A stretch of DNA of 30,851 nt. Source: an uncultured Agathobacter sp. Its GTDB lineage: Bacteria > Bacillota > Clostridia > Lachnospirales > Lachnospiraceae. The translations under genes were made by a program, and so were the position numbers. Every line of letters starts with the position of its first letter. The stretch's first letter is position 1. The stretch is taken from positions 1 through 30,851 of the forward strand of contig CAKRLV010000025.1 of NCBI GenBank assembly GCA_934359755.1. The letters run 5' to 3'. Shown here in pieces: positions 24,180 to 30,851 of the stretch. The notes under the pieces were generated by a model. That model was not told the origin of the DNA, searched no databases, and saw nothing but the letters and a program-made list of their open reading frames with translations.

Positions 24180-25145
24180 ATGAGTGGTTTAGTTGTTAAT
24201 ACGAAAGAAATTGCAAAGAGTTCAGAAAGGATGAAAAAATATAGTAGGTCAATTGTATCATCTGAAAAGTTGATTTCAGAGATTGCCTCGAATATTAGAA
24301 TATCTGATAAAGAAGCACAGGCTATCAGAAAACAATTGCAGGATATTAGTAAAAATCTTTTAGAAGAAGCTGCAAAGATGGATACACTTTCAAGTGCAAT
24401 TTTATATATAGCTGGTAAGTATGAGGACGTTGAGAAAAGTATAATTAATGGTGATTCTTATATGGACGACGCTATATATGATACGGAAAATGGTTCAAAT
24501 GATTTCTTTAAAGATTGTATACGAAAAATAAAAGAATGGCTTATAGAACATGGATTAATTAAGCCAGAGAAGCAGGAAAGAGTGCAGGATGAAGAGGTGA
24601 CAAAGCATCAGGAAATTGAACAGAATTTGTATTTTCAAGGGCAAATTGATAAATTGAGAAAAAAAGAGAGATATACGGATGAAACATGGGAAAATTCTAC
24701 TTTAGAAGAACGAGAGCAGATCTTGGAAGATTATGTTAATGAAGTTGCAGCAATTATGGGAGTAGATATAAAAGATGTACTTTTTTTTAGTGATGATTAT
24801 AGTGATGGTACAATGTCATATGGATGTTACAAAACAGAGAATCAAACTATTAATTTGAACAGTGTGGTGATTGAAGAAGGCGATGTGACAAATAATATAC
24901 CGTCAAATTACATTTTTCTAACAATAGCTCATGAACTTAGACACGCATATCAGAAGAGTGTAGTTGATAATCCGGAAGAATATGTAGTTACAGATGAAAC
25001 GATGGATAAATGGAAAGAGAATTATTCTAATTATAAAAATATTGATGATTTTGTTGATGAAGGAATGAGTACGACAGAAGCATATGAAGCTTATCGTGAG
25101 CAGGAAATAGAAAAGGATGCCAGAAATTTTGCAGGACAGGATTAG
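24180..25145 (+). CDS. Candidate secreted zinc metallopeptidase/effector (helical N-terminus + HELRH)
   Basis: 321 aa from the ATG at 24180, with AAAGGA five bases before. Residues 1-95 form an almost entirely helical region without a signal peptide, of the WXG100/LXG-like kind found on type VII secretion substrates. An acidic linker of roughly 50 residues follows. The C-terminal domain (about 150-321) has HELRH at 251-255, an HExxH zinc-peptidase motif within FLTIAHELRHAYQ, and a downstream EIEKDARNFA whose Glu (309 or 311) could be the third zinc ligand, as in gluzincins. Polymorphic toxins carry comparable metallopeptidase ends. It is the first gene behind the GEMM-I riboswitch; two small unknown genes follow closely. 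Peptidase activity and secretion are inferred from motif and architecture only. Confidence 0.7.
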   Translation: MSGLVVNTKEIAKSSERMKKYSRSIVSSEKLISEIASNIRISDKEAQAIRKQLQDISKNLLEEAAKMDTLSSAILYIAGKYEDVEKSIINGDSYMDDAIYDTENGSNDFFKDCIRKIKEWLIEHGLIKPEKQERVQDEEVTKHQEIEQNLYFQGQIDKLRKKERYTDETWENSTLEEREQILEDYVNEVAAIMGVDIKDVLFFSDDYSDGTMSYGCYKTENQTINLNSVVIEEGDVTNNIPSNYIFLTIAHELRHAYQKSVVDNPEEYVVTDETMDKWKENYSNYKNIDDFVDEGMSTTEAYEAYREQEIEKDARNFAGQD

Positions 25146-25161
25146 TGTAAGGGAGAATGAA

Positions 25162-25596
25162 ATGAAAAAATGGTTTATTATTGTAGTGGTAATATGTGTT
25201 ATATTCAGCATTGTATACGTCAATAAAAAGCAAGGTGCAAATTCGGTACAAAATAAAAGTAAAGTAGAGAAAAATAAGGTAGAGAATAATAAAGCAGAGA
25301 GAGAATCACAGGTGCAGTTGGATTATGATAATAAAGAACTAGTGCAGCAGATGATGGATATAGTTGGTTGTAGTGATCGCTCGGCAGCAAGTATGTTACG
25401 TTCGATAGAGAGCTGTACTGAGTCAAATATTGCAAGTATTGAACAGGTAGATTGTGACCATACAATTGAGCTTAAGGTGATAGATGAATCGGGAAATGTT
25501 TATTATGCATATAAAGGACACTCATATATAATTTCATCTATATATAAGGACAAAGACAAAGATGGTGGAGAGCGAATTTTTCATATGATAGAATAA
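25162..25596 (+). CDS. Small membrane-anchored protein, unknown function
   Basis: 144 aa from the ATG at 25162, with GGGAG six bases before. A single N-terminal hydrophobic segment (residues 4-20, KWFIIVVVICVIFSIVYV) would anchor it with the remainder outside, or be a signal peptide without a lipobox. A lysine/asparagine-rich spacer (about 24-50) precedes a compact C-terminal domain with two paired cysteines (C..ascsD-like VGCSDR, ESCTES, QVDCDH). It starts 16 bp after the metallopeptidase gene. An outward-facing small protein beside an effector could be an immunity or partner protein. No family recognised. Confidence 0.65.
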   Translation: MKKWFIIVVVICVIFSIVYVNKKQGANSVQNKSKVEKNKVENNKAERESQVQLDYDNKELVQQMMDIVGCSDRSAASMLRSIESCTESNIASIEQVDCDHTIELKVIDESGNVYYAYKGHSYIISSIYKDKDKDGGERIFHMIE

Positions 25597-25617
25597 GGTT
25601 TTAATGGAGTTGGTATC

Positions 25618-26184
25618 ATGAATAGAAATTATTTCAAATTAACAAAAGAAGAATTATGGTTTTTATTTGCGTGTCGAAATCAATATTCGATTTTGGGACT
25701 GGATGAGGATTTTCCTAAACTGGATGAGGCTGCTTTGGAGAAATGTCTGGAATCTTTAAAAATGAAAAAGTATATTGAAAATGAGCTATTAGATACATGG
25801 ATTTGGGTAATAAATAATGCGAGAACATATGTAGTAGCGAAGCACAAAGATGAAGAAAAGATACTTATTTATTTTTATAAGAATTCTATTGTGAGTTTGT
25901 ATATTATAAATGGTGAGTGCGAGTTGATATGGATTCCGTTTATTAATATAGCTATAGGGCAGACTGGCTCAATTATTAGTGAGCAAAATTATAAAGACTG
26001 GAAATTTGAGTGTAAGACAGAAGAAAACAGTGAGATAATAGAGTATATTCCAGCAGAGAATGAAAAATATATTGATGCTATGAATGGATTAGCTGGCATG
26101 CTTGTGAAAGCACATGGTATTGCAATTAGCGGGAAATATAAAAATACTTCTAGTAGAAATGCGGAGACAAAAAATGTATTTTGA
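25618..26184 (+). CDS. Hypothetical soluble protein (possible effector partner)
   Basis: 188 aa, a weak GGAG site 8-10 bases before the ATG. No signal or membrane span. It opens with FKLTKEELWFLFACRNQYS and continues with alternating strands (TYVVAKHKDEEKILIYFYKN, IVSLYIINGECELIWIPF). The general plan recalls EspG/DUF5081-like accessory proteins near type VII effectors, but I cannot assign the family with confidence. It is in line with the two preceding genes (gap 21 bp), and its end overlaps the DNA glycosylase start by 11 bp. It could be a chaperone or cytoplasmic immunity factor for the upstream effector, or unrelated. Confidence 0.6.
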   Translation: MNRNYFKLTKEELWFLFACRNQYSILGLDEDFPKLDEAALEKCLESLKMKKYIENELLDTWIWVINNARTYVVAKHKDEEKILIYFYKNSIVSLYIINGECELIWIPFINIAIGQTGSIISEQNYKDWKFECKTEENSEIIEYIPAENEKYIDAMNGLAGMLVKAHGIAISGKYKNTSSRNAETKNVF

Positions 26185-26842
26185 GTATGGCGAAAAAGAA
26201 ATTTCGTATCTGAAATCAAAAGATAAAAAGCTGGCAGAAGTAATTGAACAGATTGGTCATATAGACAGAGAAGTAGATACCGATATATTTTCAGCAGTTG
26301 TCCATCATATAATCGGACAGCAGATTTCTACAAAAGCACAGGCAACTATATGGCAGAGAATGCAGGATAAGATTGGAAAAGTAGATGCATCAGGAATATT
26401 AGGTGCAGGAGTTGATGAATTGCAGTCTCTTGGAATGACATATAGAAAGGTTGAATATATAACCGATTTTGCGACGAAAGTGCAAAATGGGGAATTTGAC
26501 ATAGAAGGAATCTATGAGAAATCCGACGAAGAAGTGATAGAGGAACTGAGTGCTTTAAAAGGTATTGGACGATGGACGGCAGAGATGATTTTGCTATTTT
26601 GTTTGCAGCGTCCGAATGTATTCAGTTATGATGACCTTGCAATTTTGCGTGGACTTAGGATGGTATATCATCACAGGAAAATAGACAAGGCATTGTTTGA
26701 GAAATATCGCAGACGGTTCTCTCCGTATTGCAGTGTGGCAAGCCTGTATCTTTGGGCAGTATCAGGAGGGGCAATTCCTGAAATGAAGGACTATGCACCT
26801 AAGACAGTAAAGACAAAAGGTAAGAAATTAAGTGCAAAATAA
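26174..26842 (+). CDS. DNA-3-methyladenine glycosylase II (AlkA-like, HhH-GPD)
   Basis: 222 aa from the ATG at 26174, with GGAG seven bases before and inside the preceding gene. This cytoplasmic base-excision enzyme removes alkylated purines. The HhH motif is LKGIGRWTAEM, and the catalytic aspartate is in FSYDDLAILRG (Asp154, by alignment with E. coli AlkA). VVHHIIGQQISTKAQATIW is the conserved N-terminal helix of the HhH-GPD fold. It lacks the N-terminal beta domain of E. coli AlkA, as many Firmicutes forms do. Overlap with the unknown gene suggests co-transcription, but function looks unrelated to the upstream cassette. A decayed copy lies at 27846-28165. Confidence 0.92.
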   Translation: MYFEYGEKEISYLKSKDKKLAEVIEQIGHIDREVDTDIFSAVVHHIIGQQISTKAQATIWQRMQDKIGKVDASGILGAGVDELQSLGMTYRKVEYITDFATKVQNGEFDIEGIYEKSDEEVIEELSALKGIGRWTAEMILLFCLQRPNVFSYDDLAILRGLRMVYHHRKIDKALFEKYRRRFSPYCSVASLYLWAVSGGAIPEMKDYAPKTVKTKGKKLSAK

Positions 26843-26850
26843 AAGCGAAA

Positions 26851-26892
26851 AACGCAGTAAAATCAAGGGTTACAGGAATGTTAATCTGCGTT
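26851..26892 (+). terminator. Possible terminator after glycosylase gene
   Basis: AACGCAG (26851-26857) pairs with CTGCGTT (26886-26892) over a 28-nt loop. The following bases (GCTTGTG) do not form a T run, so termination is doubtful. Confidence 0.3.
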
Positions 26893-26980
26893 GCTTGTGT
26901 GAATTGGGATGAAGTGCTAGTTTATTGTTAACGTAATTGCAGGAAAGCAGTTAGGATTAATCAGAATTAAGGAGAGAATT

Positions 26981-27412
26981 ATGTTTGGTGAAAATTTGAA
27001 AACGTTACGAAAGCAAAAAGGATATTCACAGGAAGAACTGGCAACAAGACTTCATGTAGTAAGGCAGACTATTTCAAAATGGGAGAAAAATCTTTCTGTA
27101 CCAGATGCAGATACACTCATTCGTATAGCAGAGATATTTGAAGTATCGGTAAGCGAATTGCTTGGTGCGCACATAGAAGAGGATAAATCAATTGGAGAGG
27201 TTGCACAGCAGTTATCACGAATCAATGAACAGCTTGCAATCAAAAATCGCCGTGCGCACCGTATATGGAAAACTATATGCATTGTACTTGCATCAATATT
27301 GGCAATTTATATTGTTATAATAATAATTGTGAGTTTTGCGTCATTTAAGTATTCTTCAGCTACAGAGGGTGAGGTAGGTGTAGAAAAGATTGAGGTCATT
27401 GAGGAGGAATAG
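26981..27412 (+). CDS. XRE-family regulator with C-terminal membrane span
   Basis: 143 aa, AAGGAGAG seven bases before the ATG. The HTH_3 domain covers residues 5-60 (LKTLRKQKGYSQEELATRLH, then VRQTISKWEKNLSVPDADTL). A polar linker of about 30 residues leads to a hydrophobic span (about 94-115) and a short acidic tail. Small XRE proteins with a single membrane span are common in Clostridia; they are thought to respond to envelope signals, but targets are unknown. The gene is flanked by the functional glycosylase gene and its decayed copy, so it was probably inside a duplicated segment. No clear promoter was found. Confidence 0.88.
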   Translation: MFGENLKTLRKQKGYSQEELATRLHVVRQTISKWEKNLSVPDADTLIRIAEIFEVSVSELLGAHIEEDKSIGEVAQQLSRINEQLAIKNRRAHRIWKTICIVLASILAIYIVIIIIVSFASFKYSSATEGEVGVEKIEVIEEE

Positions 27413-27529
27413 GTTAGGGAGAGATTTTTAATGCAGTTATTTTGGTAACGGAGGGGCTACGTAATTAACAACCAGTAAATGTATGGAGTTAAATTAGGAG
27501 AATTTATCAGGAGGTTAATCATAAGTAAC

Positions 27530-27572
27530 TACAAAGAAAGAGCTTGAGGTTGTGTCGGGATCTTTCTTTGTA
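27530..27572 (+). other. Perfect 12-bp stem-loop in gene-poor stretch
   Basis: TACAAAGAAAGA (27530-27541) pairs perfectly with TCTTTCTTTGTA (27561-27572) over a 19-nt loop. No T run follows on either strand, so it is not a standard terminator. TATAAT (27574-27579) lies just after it, with TTGTGT (27550-27555) 18 bp upstream in the loop, so a promoter may overlap the hairpin. The segment 27413-28276 has no intact gene; it holds this stem, two further stem-loops and the glycosylase remnant. Confidence 0.6.
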
Positions 27573-27623
27573 ATATAATACTGGTTATTATAAATATGAT
27601 TTGGTACAATTATAAATAAAAAA

Positions 27624-27686
27624 GGAGAGTGCAGTATTGATGTGCGCATTACCCAGGTAAAGCTGACACAAAAATAAGCATTCTCC
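27624..27686 (+). other. Stem-loop 1 with TACCCAGGTA core
   Basis: GGAGAGTGC (27624-27632) pairs with GCATTCTCC (27678-27686), one wobble, 9 bp. The apical part holds TTAC-CCAG-GTAA (27649-27660). A 6-codon frame ATG TGC GCA TTA CCC AGG TAA runs through it behind AAAAAAGGAGAG. It could be a structured RNA, an operator or a leader peptide region; nothing decides between them. Confidence 0.5.
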
Positions 27687-27738
27687 GATTGAATAAGTAT
27701 ATGTATTATATAAAATTTATATTCGTATTACAAATTAA

Positions 27739-27799
27739 AAAGATACAGTAAGAAAGAGAGAAACTACCCAGGTAGCTCATATCCAACTTATGTATCTTT
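27739..27799 (+). other. Stem-loop 2 with TACCCAGGTA core
   Basis: AAAGATACA (27739-27747) pairs with TGTATCTTT (27791-27799); after one bulged G, TAAG (27749-27752) pairs with CTTA (27787-27790). The apex holds CTAC-CCAG-GTAG (27764-27775). Basal stem length, internal loop and apical CCAG tetraloop mirror stem-loop 1, although flanking bases differ. Confidence 0.5.
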
Positions 27800-27845
27800 A
27801 GCTAGTTTAATCATAACGAAAGAAGGGAAACTTGTCAAGTGCATT

Positions 27846-28165
27846 TCAAAAGATAAAAAGCTGGCAGAAGTAATTGAACAGATTGGTCATATAGACAGAA
27901 AAATAGATACCGACATATTTTCAGCAGTTGTCCATCATATAATCGGACAGCAGATTTCTACAAAAGCACAGGCAACTATATGGCAGAGAATGCAGGATAA
28001 GATTGGAAAAGTAGATGCATCAGGAATATTAGGTGCAGGAGTTGATGAATTGCAGTCTCTTGGAATGACATATAGAAAGGTTGTGGCAAGCCTGTATCTT
28101 TGGGCAGTATCAGGAGGGGCAATTCCTGAAATGAAGGACTATGCACCTAAGACAGTATAGACTCA
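27846..28165 (+). pseudogene. Decayed partial duplicate of the AlkA-like glycosylase gene
   Basis: Positions 27846-28083 repeat 26216-26453 at a constant offset of 1630 bp, with only three substitutions noticed (around 27899-27916). The copy then jumps to the equivalent of 26736, losing exactly 282 bp (94 codons, in frame) at a TG microhomology, and runs to a TAG at about 28158. The deletion removes the HhH motif and catalytic Asp154, and the first residues including the start codon are absent. AGGAATGCAGTTAGGATAAT at 28165-28184 also resembles 26941-26961, upstream of the XRE gene. This indicates that the duplicated segment originally extended past the glycosylase gene. Confidence 0.92.
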
Positions 28166-28276
28166 GGAATGCAGTTAGGATAATGGTGGAAAAAGTTAAA
28201 AAAATCATGGATATAGTGTTAGAATTGTTCGTAAAAGTGGGTTAAAATACTAAAAAATGAGTAAAGGTGGGGTTTT

Positions 28277-29995
28277 ATGGAATATTCGGCAATTTTTCAT
28301 GATATGGATAAGAGGTTCTGCTATGCGATAGACAAGGATTTATTTGTGATACGCGTGCAGGTTAAAAAAGATGATATGAAGGAGATAATCCTTCACTATG
28401 AGGACAAGTATATACCTATGGAGCGCAAGGATACGCGAATGACTATTCCTATGAAGAAAGTCGCTACATCGCAGTTTCATGATTATTATGAAGCACAGCT
28501 TCATATGCACTTGATATGTCTGCGTTACTTTTTCGAATTTACAGACATGCAGGGCGAAAAGGTATATTACGGCAATTATGAGTTTGATAAGGAGTGCATC
28601 ACAAACAGGGATAGAATGTTTGACTGTCCACAGAACCTCAGAGAGGAAGAAATGTTTGAAGTGCCAGAGTGGGCTGCTAATAAGGTAGTGTACCAGATTT
28701 TTCCATCACGTTTTGCGGCATCCCGTTCGGTAGACAAAGAACTGTGGTATAAAGCACCAATTACATCTATGGATAATCTGCATGGTGATCTTAGAGGAAT
28801 TATTGAACATATGGATTATATTCAGGATTTGGGAATAGATGTTTTGTATATGACACCTATTTTTAAATCAAATTCATGCCATAAGTATGATACTATTGAT
28901 TACTATCAAATTGATCCTTCATTTGGAACAAAAGAAGATCTCAAAGAACTAGTGCAAAAAGCTCATGAGCGTGGAATGAAGGTGGTTCTGGATGCAGTGT
29001 ACAACCATACAGGAAGAGAATTTTTCGCATTTCAGGACATTTTGGAAAAGGGGGAAAAATCCAAATATCTGGACTGGTATTTTATTGATGACCTACCTCT
29101 TAAAAGTGAGTGGGGAGAGATTCCAAACTTCAAATGCTTTGCTTATTATGGTGGAATGCCAAAGCTTAATCTGAAAAATCCGGAAGTTGAAAAGTACATT
29201 ACAGATGTTGCATGTTACTGGATTAAAGAATGTGATATTGATGGCTGGAGATTAGATGTAGGAGACGAAATCAGTCATTTATTCTGGAAAAATTTCAGAA
29301 AAGCAATCAGATCAGTAAAGAAGGATATGCTTATTATTGGAGAGATATGGCATTATGCAGGAGATTTCCTTGAGGGAGATGAATGGGATACAGTCATGAA
29401 CTATCCATTTTATCTGAATCTGATAGATTTGCTTGCAGATAAAAAGATTAATGTCAGCCAGTTTGTACAGAATCTGGGATACTTGGAGGGGCGATTAAAC
29501 AAGAAATGTTATCCTCTTATGTGGAATCTGATTGATAGTCACGATACAGCAAGATTTTTACATATTTGCAATGATAATAAGAAAAAGCAGCATCTTGCAG
29601 CAGCGTTTCAGTTGTTATTGCCTGGAATGCCTATGATTTATTATGGTGATGAGTATGCTATGCCAGGAGCTAATGACCCAGATTGCAGACGCGGTATGTA
29701 TTGGGATGAAGAATATCAGGACAAAGAAATGTTCAAATGGTATAAACAGCTTTTGCAGGTTCGAAAAACACATGCATGTATTGTAGAAGGCGAATCGCTT
29801 GAGACAATCTCAGAAGATGATGATGAGACGATTGTTATGATTAAAAAAGGTGATAAAGAGACAATCGCTTTGATTTTTAACTGCAGTAATAGTACGAAGA
29901 CATTCGATGAGTATGCGCAGAAATATAATCTGCTTACAGATAGCGAATTTGATGGAAAATTAGAAGGCCTTGATGCCGCCGTTATTATATTGTAG
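28277..29995 (+). CDS. GH13 alpha-glucan hydrolase (neopullulanase/cyclomaltodextrinase-like)
   Basis: 572 aa, GGTGGGG a few bases before the ATG. No signal peptide, so cytoplasmic. An N-terminal beta domain of about 120 residues resembles CBM34 and precedes the TIM barrel (VYQIFPSRFAAS from about 137). Conserved GH13 regions are present: DAVYNH (Asp239), GWRLDVGDE (nucleophile Asp327), IIGEIWH (acid/base Glu356) and LIDSHDTAR (Asp423). The CBM34 plus this barrel is typical of enzymes acting on maltodextrin, cyclodextrin or pullulan taken up into the cell. The gene stands alone and ends at a terminator. A candidate TAAAAT -10 lies about 35 bp before the start, weakly supported. Confidence 0.92.
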   Translation: MEYSAIFHDMDKRFCYAIDKDLFVIRVQVKKDDMKEIILHYEDKYIPMERKDTRMTIPMKKVATSQFHDYYEAQLHMHLICLRYFFEFTDMQGEKVYYGNYEFDKECITNRDRMFDCPQNLREEEMFEVPEWAANKVVYQIFPSRFAASRSVDKELWYKAPITSMDNLHGDLRGIIEHMDYIQDLGIDVLYMTPIFKSNSCHKYDTIDYYQIDPSFGTKEDLKELVQKAHERGMKVVLDAVYNHTGREFFAFQDILEKGEKSKYLDWYFIDDLPLKSEWGEIPNFKCFAYYGGMPKLNLKNPEVEKYITDVACYWIKECDIDGWRLDVGDEISHLFWKNFRKAIRSVKKDMLIIGEIWHYAGDFLEGDEWDTVMNYPFYLNLIDLLADKKINVSQFVQNLGYLEGRLNKKCYPLMWNLIDSHDTARFLHICNDNKKKQHLAAAFQLLLPGMPMIYYGDEYAMPGANDPDCRRGMYWDEEYQDKEMFKWYKQLLQVRKTHACIVEGESLETISEDDDETIVMIKKGDKETIALIFNCSNSTKTFDEYAQKYNLLTDSEFDGKLEGLDAAVIIL

Positions 29996-30014
29996 TAGTT
30001 CCAGTTGATTAAAG

Positions 30015-30052
30015 GACGTGTGAAAAACGAAAGTTTTTTCATGCGTCTTTTT
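30015..30052 (+). terminator. Intrinsic terminator after GH13 gene
   Basis: GACGTGTGAAAAA (30015-30027) pairs with TTTTTCATGCGTC, ending at 30047 with two wobbles, followed by TTTTT. Confidence 0.88.
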
Positions 30053-30080
30053 GAGTGGTGCTTTTTAGTTGGACATTTAG

Positions 30081-30086
30081 TATAAT
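30081..30086 (+). promoter_or_regulatory. Putative -10 of the NADAR gene
   Basis: A perfect TATAAT lies about 64 bp before the start codon, but no convincing -35 is at the expected distance. Confidence 0.4.
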
Positions 30087-30149
30087 AGGAAATATGTAGG
30101 GTTGTTTAATATGATTAACAATAAAGAAAATGGATTTTAGGAGACAATA

Positions 30150-30692
30150 ATGGCAGAGTTAGAAAATAGCAAAGATTTGATTAGTGTGTTATGGAGCGGT
30201 GCAGACATTCTTCGTTCGAAAATAGTATGTTTTCACAATCCAGATGAAGAAAATGGATTTTTGAGTAATTGGTATACTTCTCATTTTGAAACAGAAGGAA
30301 GAAAGTTCTCATCTATGGAACAATATATGATGTATAAAAAAGCAATGTGTTTTCATGATGAAAATATTGCAGAACAAATTATGGCAATTGATGATGTTGC
30401 GCCTATTAAGAAACTAGGAAGATTGGTTTCAGGATATGATGATAATATTTGGAGTGGGATTCGACAGATTGTTGTATATGAAGGATTAATTCAGAAATTT
30501 ATTCAGAACCAAGATTTAAGAAATCTATTACTTGATACTCAGGATGGAATCTTGGCAGAATGTGCGGTGCGAGATCGTATATGGGGAATTGGATTGTCAA
30601 TGAAAGATGCTAGAAGATATGACATAAACGAGTGGAAAGGGATGAATTTGCTCGGATATTCACTTATGATGGTCAGAAATAAGCTAAAGTAG
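30150..30692 (+). CDS. NADAR-domain protein (YbiA-like)
   Basis: 180 aa, AGGAGA five bases before the ATG. The NADAR (DUF1768) fold is seen from about residue 25: FHNPDEENGFLSNWYTSHFE, then SSMEQYMMYKKAMCF, and the C-terminal RDRIWGIGLS with WKGMNLLG. These match the FLSN(F/W)Y, E-x-Y and WG(I/V)G...G-x-N-x-LG signatures of the family. Known members hydrolyse N-glycosidic bonds in riboflavin intermediates (YbiA-type) or remove ADP-ribose from guanine, in some cases as antitoxins of DarT-like toxins. No DarT-like partner is visible in the window. It lies about 100 bp ahead of a HAD gene. Confidence 0.9.
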   Translation: MAELENSKDLISVLWSGADILRSKIVCFHNPDEENGFLSNWYTSHFETEGRKFSSMEQYMMYKKAMCFHDENIAEQIMAIDDVAPIKKLGRLVSGYDDNIWSGIRQIVVYEGLIQKFIQNQDLRNLLLDTQDGILAECAVRDRIWGIGLSMKDARRYDINEWKGMNLLGYSLMMVRNKLK

Positions 30693-30792
30693 TCATTTGC
30701 TTGGGAACAGCGTAAGGTTGGAGATGTGTTTATGGAGTACTCAGAAAAGAATCATATAGAGTTGAGAATTAATAGAATAAGGAGCATTTATT

Positions 30793-30851
30793 ATGATTTA
30801 TTTCGATTTAGATAATACGTTGATTGATTACAATTCTTCAGAGAGAAAAGC
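30793..30851 (+). CDS. HAD-family hydrolase, 5' fragment
   Basis: Only about 19 codons are inside the window. They read MIYFDLDNTLIDYNSSERKA, which contains the HAD motif I DxDNTL, with the nucleophile Asp and acid/base Asp. AAGGAG lies about eight bases before the ATG. The rest lies beyond the right edge, so subtype and substrate are unknown. Confidence 0.8.
   Translation, partial: MIYFDLDNTLIDYNSSERK

Noticed and set aside
28277..29995. Role for the GH13 enzyme in the neighbouring putative effector or RNA elements
   Set aside because: It has complete catalytic motifs for ordinary cytoplasmic glucan breakdown, its own terminator, and no overlap or shared signals with the upstream region.
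30732..30815. 27-codon frame starting ATG GAG TAC with GGAG upstream, between the NADAR and HAD genes
   Set aside because: Very short, overlaps the HAD start in another frame and resembles no known protein; could be a coupling peptide, but support is too thin.

Overview
The window looks like chromosome from a low-GC Gram-positive anaerobe, most likely a Lachnospiraceae-type Clostridium relative. The basis is AT-rich codon use, strong AGGAGG-type ribosome sites, near-consensus sigma-A promoters with 17-bp spacers, and the gene set (AGCS symporter, AAA-ATPase-like/PD-(D/E)XK protein, cytidylate-kinase-like protein, long-ECD ABC exporter, GH13 neopullulanase-like enzyme). Genus and species cannot be fixed from the sequence alone. 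Almost all genes read on the + strand.

Layout. 1-2251: the trailer-side part of a CRISPR array (34 full 36-bp repeats, 34 spacers of 29-30 bp) whose leader and cas genes lie off the left edge. 2325-2617: array trailer, then a compact locus with a 47-aa single-span peptide on the minus strand and a promoter driving a short opposing RNA, laid out like a type I toxin-antitoxin module. 2812-4215: sodium:amino-acid symporter, followed by the wreck of a second, unrelated sodium symporter. 4668-10445: a membrane protein with an L7/L12-like tail, a NarL/DesK-type two-component system, a 13-bp minisatellite, a double palindrome, and an FtsX-type ABC transporter (permease, ATPase, permease). 10570-11679: two small membrane proteins. 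11859-14825: citrate synthase and a membrane-fused spermidine-synthase-like protein. 14894-16483: AAA-ATPase-like/PD-(D/E)XK protein. 16498-17608: a yybP-ykoY (Mn2+) riboswitch with terminator in front of a CaCA cation exchanger. 17731-23930: DMT permease, heterodimeric ABC exporter, cytidylate-kinase-like protein and nitroreductase.

23993-26842 is the most interesting part. A promoter, a GEMM-I (cyclic-di-GMP-I class) riboswitch and an intrinsic terminator precede a protein with a helical WXG/LXG-like N-terminus and a C-terminal HELRH zinc-peptidase motif. It is followed by a membrane-anchored small protein, an unrecognised soluble protein, and an AlkA-like DNA glycosylase whose start overlaps the preceding gene. 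I read this as a candidate second-messenger-controlled secreted metallopeptidase/effector cassette with possible partner or immunity proteins.

26981-28276 holds an XRE regulator with a membrane tail, a gene-poor stretch with two stem-loops sharing a TACCCAGGTA core, and a decayed second copy of the glycosylase gene. The window ends with a GH13 enzyme, a NADAR-domain protein and the start of a HAD hydrolase.
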